DNA of 64,000 nucleotides from Antilocapra americana (taxonomy: Eukaryota; Chordata; Mammalia; Artiodactyla; Antilocapridae), in contig ML664175.1 in NCBI GenBank assembly GCA_007570785.1, forward strand, positions 7,908,050 through 7,972,049, given 5' to 3'. Below the pieces are notes generated by a model that saw only the letters and a program-made list of their open reading frames with translations, did no database searches and was not told the origin of the DNA. Made by a program: the position numbers and the translations under genes. This document shows, in pieces, positions 59,070-64,000 of this stretch (positions are counted from its first letter, which is position 1; every line of letters starts with the position of its first letter).

Positions 59070-60630
59070 AAAATGAGGACAAATGCAAGTTGTTATTTCA
59101 TATAAATTTTTACATAAATCACTTGAATAAAGCTAAAATTTAACGAGTTAAATCTCATAAATTTCAGACATAAAAATATTGACAATTCTAGAATTCTGAA
59201 ACCATCTAGTTGGCAGAAAACCAATATCAGGCTTCCTATATGTATATGGTAAACTATATATATATATAAACTTTGCAAATAATATGAATCATTAATTATT
59301 CAAAATATGCCCCTAGCTAGTAGTACATTTGCTTTGCGTACTGCATTGATTCATGAGCACCTTCAAATGCATAAATCGGACCCAAAGAAAATGGGTGCTT
59401 ATTGATACTTTCATATGCAATAACCTACTGCATGTATGCTATCCAGAGAAAGAAGCTGGTGGGTTAATTAGTTTATCCTTTCTCTTACACAGATGCTTCC
59501 ATAGCTTAAATTCCATCCCATATTCCAAATCTGTAACTAATTCTGTTGTCAACAATGGCAATCTGCAAACCTTGGTAGCATTTGCACACCATCACCTGTG
59601 GTTTCTAGAACAGAGAACAAAAGATATTACAGTGTTCCTATGGGCTTCAGAGAGTATTAATCATAAGAGCAAGTGTTGTTAGTCACAAAGACAGACATTT
59701 AGAGTTACAGCTTGTTCTCTGCTAGTACCAAGTATGGGATCCCCAGTGATAGAGGAGGCTACAAGCTATTTAATTTTTGAGTTTGCATTTGGGGTAAGTA
59801 GAATCCTCTTTATGTGTGGGCTGCTAGGGCAAGAGTCTTCCCTTATCTGGGCTTCAGGGTGCATTAAATTCCAATCTATAAATTTATCAAATATATGTTT
59901 CCTCTGTGGTATGGCGGGATACTAGACAACCAAAGGGAGAAGGATAGGGAGAGAACCAGCAGTGAAGGGGAAAGGGTGAAATAAATTTGGAGGAAACTGA
60001 AGCAAAACATCACCTAATTGATAATTTTGCCTAGGAGTTTGGTCTGTAGGAACTAATATATTACTCGTGTTTCTGTGTATAAATGTATGTGTTCTCCCTC
60101 TCTGCCTTTTTCTTGGTTCTGCAGATTGTCTTGAATTATTGTTTAAATAAATTGAGAATGTTCAGTTTGGGGTGGTGTTACCTCTTGCATTTATGATTGG
60201 GATTTAAGTCCCTCTAGAGTCAGGTTTTGAAAAGCAGGGATGCTCTCAGTTACTTTATAACAATTTAATTTCTTCCATAAATGCTTTTAGTCTGGAATAT
60301 TAATTAAAGCATGTTCCTATTATAAATCAAAGCCCTTAGCTTGAAGCAGATTCACAAAACCTCAATTAGAAATTCTCCAAGGACACTTTCAACCTGCATA
60401 TAGTTAGGGATATTTTTGGGTTTGGTGGTGTCTATACTTAAGGCCAGAAATGGCCAAAATTCATATTGAATAAAGATAAATGTGTCCAGTAACACTATTT
60501 TTGTCTCTATTTCCCAGTACTGTATGTCCAGATCAAAATATGGTTTTAAGCTACAGTTTTGAGCAAGAGATTTTAAAAAGTTACATTTAGAAAATATTGC
60601 TATATGGGAAAACAATCATTTAGAAGTGCT
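59070..60630. other. intron sequence with no recognised element
   Basis: AT-rich unique-looking DNA between the L1 5' UTR and the TA repeat. The 109-codon frame at 59353-59682 has no recognisable motif. Confidence 0.5.
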
Positions 60631-60631
60631 G

Positions 60632-60676
<45 letters not shown>
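60631..60676. repeat. (TA)n microsatellite
   Basis: An almost pure TA run with one gta interruption directly before an L1 tail. Self-complementary and likely variable. Confidence 0.92.
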
Positions 60677-60680
<4 letters not shown>

Positions 60681-60752
60681 TAACTGATGCACTTTGCTGT
60701 ATACCTGAAACTATAAATCAACTATACTCCAATAAGAATTTTAAAAAGAAAA
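60677..60752 (+). mobile_element. L1 3' tail fragment
   Basis: gaataactgatgcactttgc, tgtatacctgaaactataaa and caactatactccaataag end in A-rich sequence, the last ~75 bases of an L1 3' UTR in + orientation. Confidence 0.82.
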
Positions 60753-60754
60753 TC

Positions 60755-61326
60755 CTGCTTAAAGAAATGTCAGAAGAGTCACAGAGTACAAAATAATTTT
60801 AGCTGAACTTAAAAGGTGAAGAAAATAATCAGTTAGAATTATTCAGTCTTAGAAGTTAGATATATTTCTTCTCCTTAATTCTTTAAGTATTAAATATCCA
60901 GGCCAGAAATGTGATCTACACATTCACATTTCCAGTATTAATCAGGAATTATGCCTCCAAGTTTGGTTCATGTTTTATTCATATTTACAAGTTCTGATTC
61001 TTTCTGGCAGTTTGCATCAGGCTAAAAGTAGTCAAAATATGAAAGCTTGCAGATAAATAGAAAAATGTGGATATGTTATCACTCTTTAACTCAGCAGAAT
61101 GCTCACCTTTTCCAGGAAAGCACATTAGAGCATTCACATTTCTACATAGGACCAAACAGATGACTTTTGCATTTTGTAAAATTTCAGGTCTGTCTTTAAC
61201 AATTCATTGTGCTTTAACCTCAGATATATTTTCTTCCTTTCTGAAATATGAATAATAAAAGTAGACTAGAACACAGCATTGTTGGCAAACCACATGTTAT
61301 TAAATGTTTGATTTTATCTATTACAG
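60755..61326 (+). other. intron immediately upstream of the UNC13C exon
   Basis: No repeat recognised in the ~570 bp before the exon. It is AT-rich and ends in the splice acceptor. Confidence 0.6.
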
Positions 61327-61328
61327 AA
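61308..61328 (+). promoter_or_regulatory. splice acceptor of the UNC13C exon
   Basis: A T-rich tract with only a modest pyrimidine run ends in attacag directly before the exon, and the AG is at 61325-61326. The weak polypyrimidine tract, broken by purines, could make the exon depend on enhancer elements; that last point is inference. Confidence 0.75.
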
Positions 61329-61453
61329 CATGAAAAGCAGAGGTTATGCAAGAGCACTGATTATATGAATTTGCATTTCAAAGTGAAATGGTTCTATAAT
61401 GAATATGTGCGGGAACTTCCTGCCTTCAAGGATGCCGTTCCTGAATACTCCTT
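61327..61453 (+). CDS. UNC13C: internal coding exon of UNC13C (Munc13-3), MUN-domain region
   Basis: UNC13 proteins prime synaptic vesicles at presynaptic active zones. Their MUN domain acts on syntaxin/Munc18 to promote SNARE assembly. This 127-bp exon reads [18 protein letters not shown].. through [16 protein letters not shown] to ..PEYSL, with no stop. Munc13-1 has a closely similar stretch, recalled with changes such as KWLYNEYV and a PAW ending; the residues here fit Munc13-3 best. The exon starts after ttacag and ends before gtaagt. It begins with the last two bases of a Glu codon and ends with the first two bases of a Leu codon, so it is phase 1 at the start and phase 2 at the end. No other UNC13 exon is recognised in the window, which fits the very long introns of UNC13C. 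Assignment to the UNC13 family is very likely; the paralogue is inferred from remembered sequence. A single-exon processed copy is unlikely because both splice sites are intact. Confidence 0.88.
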
Positions 61454-61459
61454 GTAAGT
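61454..61459 (+). promoter_or_regulatory. splice donor of the UNC13C exon
   Basis: The six bases gtaagt after the exon match the mammalian 5' splice-site consensus. The reading frame would hit a TAA immediately if it were not spliced, so this boundary is well supported. Confidence 0.85.
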
Positions 61460-61960
61460 AGTGATTTTCACCCCCAAGTTTATTCTCAATTCATAGTCCT
61501 GTAAAATTACACCTGAATTATGCAGCCCTAAAATCTCTTCACATAATCTTCATTTGAATGCAGACATTTCTGTTATGAAATTAGCGTTAAATGATTTGCA
61601 TATCTTTGGAAAGCATATTTAATTGAATTGGGTTGCAATTTTCAAGTATGTCTTATTTGGATAGTCAAGTCAAAGAGAAAGATATACATAATGCGTAATG
61701 GCTCACATGATGAAATGATTTCTTGCAAAAATGCTTGAACTTGGATTTTGTTAGGAAAATGAAGAGGGCTTGTATATTGATCTATATAATCCAGATTTCT
61801 CTTTATTTCAAACCTAAACATGTCTTAGAAATTTATATTTCTAAAATAGAAATCACCGTTAAACAGCTAGCATTGTCAGAAGCATGTTTCTATCAAATAC
61901 AATTGTAATCACACAGTCAGATTGATAATACTGTGCATTTGATATTTGTCAGAATTCCAT
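61460..61960 (+). other. intron immediately downstream of the UNC13C exon
   Basis: AT-rich, no repeat recognised. No further UNC13 coding text (the expected next residues begin W-F-E-P-F) was found to the window end. Confidence 0.55.
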
Positions 61961-61969
61961 TTTATTCTG

Positions 61970-62290
61970 TTGAGGGAGGTCTGCTGTATCCTAGGCACTA
62001 TGCCAAGTGTTGTAGGAAATAAAGAATAAAATAAAGACCTCACCTTGAAAGGAGCTTATACTCAAGGAGACATGGTCAAGTACAAAAATCATGATGAAAC
62101 AAGGCAAATTGAAATAAGTACTAATTCAAGTAGTATAAGCAAAATGCAGCGTGGTCTCACAAAAGAGATATAATACCCCCATTTCAGTGAGTCTACACAG
62201 TATTTATGAATAAGGTAACATTTAATATAGACTTTGAAAGGTTGGTCAGGTTACAACAAGGAAAGAAAACTTCTGAGGGTAATTATGGAA
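61970..62290 (-). mobile_element. old L2-like repeat
   Basis: atcctaggcactatgccaag, aggaaataaagaataaaat, ccttgaaaggagcttatact, then agactttgaaaggttggtca. Same ancient series and orientation as 28234-28530. Confidence 0.5.
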
Positions 62291-62294
62291 GAAG

Positions 62295-62765
62295 GAACAC
62301 ATGGGCTGTGGCCCATGGGAAACAGTTTAATTTCAGTGAAGAACACAATATTTCTACAAAATTAATAGAAAGTAATGTAGGAAAAGTACTTTTGACTAGA
62401 TTATATAACTACAGTGAAGCTTTTGCTACTTTCATTAGGCTTTGTGGAGGTTAGAAGAGGCAAAGCATGGAAGGGGTAGAGAAGAGATTTAGAAGGTAGT
62501 GAGTAATATAATGATAAGATTAGAACACCCGTGTATATAACTTTTCTCAAAGAAGTTTATAAGCTAGAATGAGATACCAAGAGAAGTAAAAAGTTTACAC
62601 ATAATAGTGTGACTGTAGTAAAAATGTAAAGGACGAAGATGTGTGGGAGATAAATTTCAGAGATAGAATTTACAGAATTTGTGAGCTAAATTCACTTGAG
62701 GATAGAAGAAAGAGTTAAACATGCAGTACAAGTGTCTCTAAGTATTGGTGACATCATTGACTGGT
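62295..62765. other. intron sequence with no recognised element
   Basis: Purine-rich. May be a continuation of the old repeat before it. Nothing definite. Confidence 0.4.
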
Positions 62766-62769
62766 AATA

Positions 62770-64000
62770 GGGAAATAAAAAGGGGAGCTATTTGCCAGAG
62801 ACTTCTGCTTCTGGCTTTGTCTGAACTAACTAAAATCAGACTAACATGCTCACTGAAGACCAACTATAAAAGCTGAATAAATTAAACAGCATCAGAGAGC
62901 AATCAAGGCAAGTCACTAAGGACTGAGGCACTAAGGCAAGTCAAGGATTGAGTCAAAAGGTCCTTGAGAAAAGAAATGCATTGAGATGGACCCTGTGTTT
63001 GTTGCGGTTTCTCCCCAGTCCTCTCCAGCTACATTCACTTACCAATTTGCCATACCGGTCATGGTGGTCAAACAGAGAACGGTAACCCAGAGTTGATAGT
63101 GATCTCCCTGGGCTAGAGAAACAAACACTGGTGTTCAGGGCTATGAAGGCTGCTTGGTCTTGTGGGACCAAGATCTTGGAATAAAAGGGACTACAGAGAA
63201 GTAAGTACAACATGTTGTATGCAGTTTCTTTGTGAGGTGTTCTCTGATTCCTGATCTGCTCATGTGTAGAGAGTAAGGCAAAAATAGAGTAGAATGCAAG
63301 CACTAAGAGATTAAAAAAACTATGTAGAGACTTGAGCATTCTCACAATGTTGGGAAAACAAAAATTAGAAGATAAGGCTTTCTAAGAAAGAAGAAGCACT
63401 ACAAACATCCCAGTTGTTCAGGTGAGATCCCTGAAGGACTCTGTTCTAAAAATAAGGGCAAACTGGAAAGAGACCACCTAAAACCCAGCCTTTCCTGGAT
63501 CTTGGTGATCTTCCTACATTCTGTCTACAAGCAGAAACTTAGATCCTCTTTGAAGGAAATAATAAATCAAAGGTTCCAAATGTTTCATAGACAGTGCACA
63601 ATATTTAAAAGGTTAAAGATTGCCAGACAATAGGACCAAATGACTAGAATCCAAGAGAAAAGGAGATATTAGCCTTATCAGACATAGTTTGATATGTCCT
63701 TCAAATTGTGGGAGGACTTCAACAGTAAAAAGGAACCTATAAGAAGAATAAATTGGACATCATGGAACTGAAAAAGGAAAAGTTAGGAATGTAATAGATG
63801 GACCTAATGGAAGAATGTACACAGCAGAGGACCTAAAATAACTGAGCCATAGAAACAAAAAATACAAATACAGAAAAAAATAGAACAGGGATATATGGGG
63901 CAAATTATAAAAAGGTCTGGTGTACAATGAATTGGGTCCCAAAAAAAGAGAAGAGAGAATAAATAGTATTTGAGCAGTATGTAAAAAGATACTAGGTGTG
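62770..64000 (+). mobile_element. 5' UTR and start of ORF1 of an old L1, running off the window
   Basis: From about 63600 the text follows the L1 leader/ORF1 order: ttgccagacaataggaccaa, ggacttcaacagtaaaaagg, tggacatcatggaactgaaa, tggacctaatggaag, aattgggtcccaaaaa. The stretch before it is a likely leader. The 130-codon frame on the - strand at 62953-63345 is antisense to this element and not a gene. Confidence 0.6.

Noticed and set aside
59353..59682. 109-codon open frame near the exon, considered as another UNC13C exon
   Set aside because: The residues do not resemble UNC13, and no splice sites frame it well.
62953..63345. 130-codon open frame on the - strand
   Set aside because: It is antisense to the leader of an L1 that runs on the + strand, with no family motif.

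Overview
This is mammalian nuclear DNA from a ruminant, most likely a bovid such as cattle, sheep or goat. The evidence is the repeat content. About a dozen pieces of the RTE-clade LINE BovB cover roughly 14 kb (about 22%) by my approximate boundaries. There are many tRNA-Glu/BovA-type SINEs (Bov-tA, Bov-A2, and one CHR/Bov-tA-like copy) and bovine-type L1 3' ends. The DNA is AT-rich with long non-coding stretches, and it shows no bacterial or viral gene organisation.

I can support one host-gene coding feature: a 127-bp internal exon on the + strand at 61327-61453, with a good acceptor (..ttacag) and a near-ideal donor (gtaagt). Its translation matches the MUN-domain region of the Munc13/UNC13 synaptic-vesicle priming proteins. 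From wording such as [16 protein letters not shown] and the EYSL ending I assign it to UNC13C (Munc13-3). On that reading nearly all of the window is intron: at least 61 kb upstream of the exon and at least 2.5 kb downstream.

Layout. 1-3.4 kb: BovB pieces, a TG microsatellite, a MER5A-like element and an L1 3' end. 5.57-10.1 kb: a near full-length but broken BovB (- strand) followed by a second BovB fragment. 11-14.2 kb: a palindrome cluster, older LTR, MIR and DNA-transposon debris, an ERV-LTR-like block and SINEs. 17.4-22.7 kb: a dense L1/BovB/SINE composite with an inverted L1 tail, an MLT1-like LTR and a young L1 3' end. 24.7-27.8 kb: the longest repeat-poor stretch. 27.8-31.3 kb: SINEs, a very short L1 with a clean target-site duplication (TSD) and a BovB 3' end. 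34.5-37.2 kb: two BovB 3' ends and an MLT1 LTR split by a SINE. 38.5-43.4 kb: L1 debris with a large broken BovB between the pieces. 44.6-47.5 kb: older L1, SINE, young L1 3' end, TA/CA repeats and a BovB tail. 47.6-48.2 kb: L2. 50.3 kb: a 70-bp perfectly centred hairpin. 50.5-53.1 kb: a third long BovB (-). 55.0-59.1 kb: an internally deleted L1 (-) that keeps a GC-rich 5' UTR. 60.6 kb: a TA repeat and L1 tail. 61.3 kb: the UNC13C exon. 62.8-64 kb: the 5' part of an older L1.

No retroelement here has an intact coding region. I found no new multi-gene system. The items most worth checking are the 70-bp hairpin at 50.29 kb, the clustered palindromes at 11.03 kb, the inverted L1 duplications, and the L1 5' UTR lying 2.3 kb upstream of the exon in the orientation in which an antisense promoter would read into it. 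Repeat boundaries are judged by eye against remembered consensus sequences. They are good to about 10-30 bp for young repeats and much worse for old ones.
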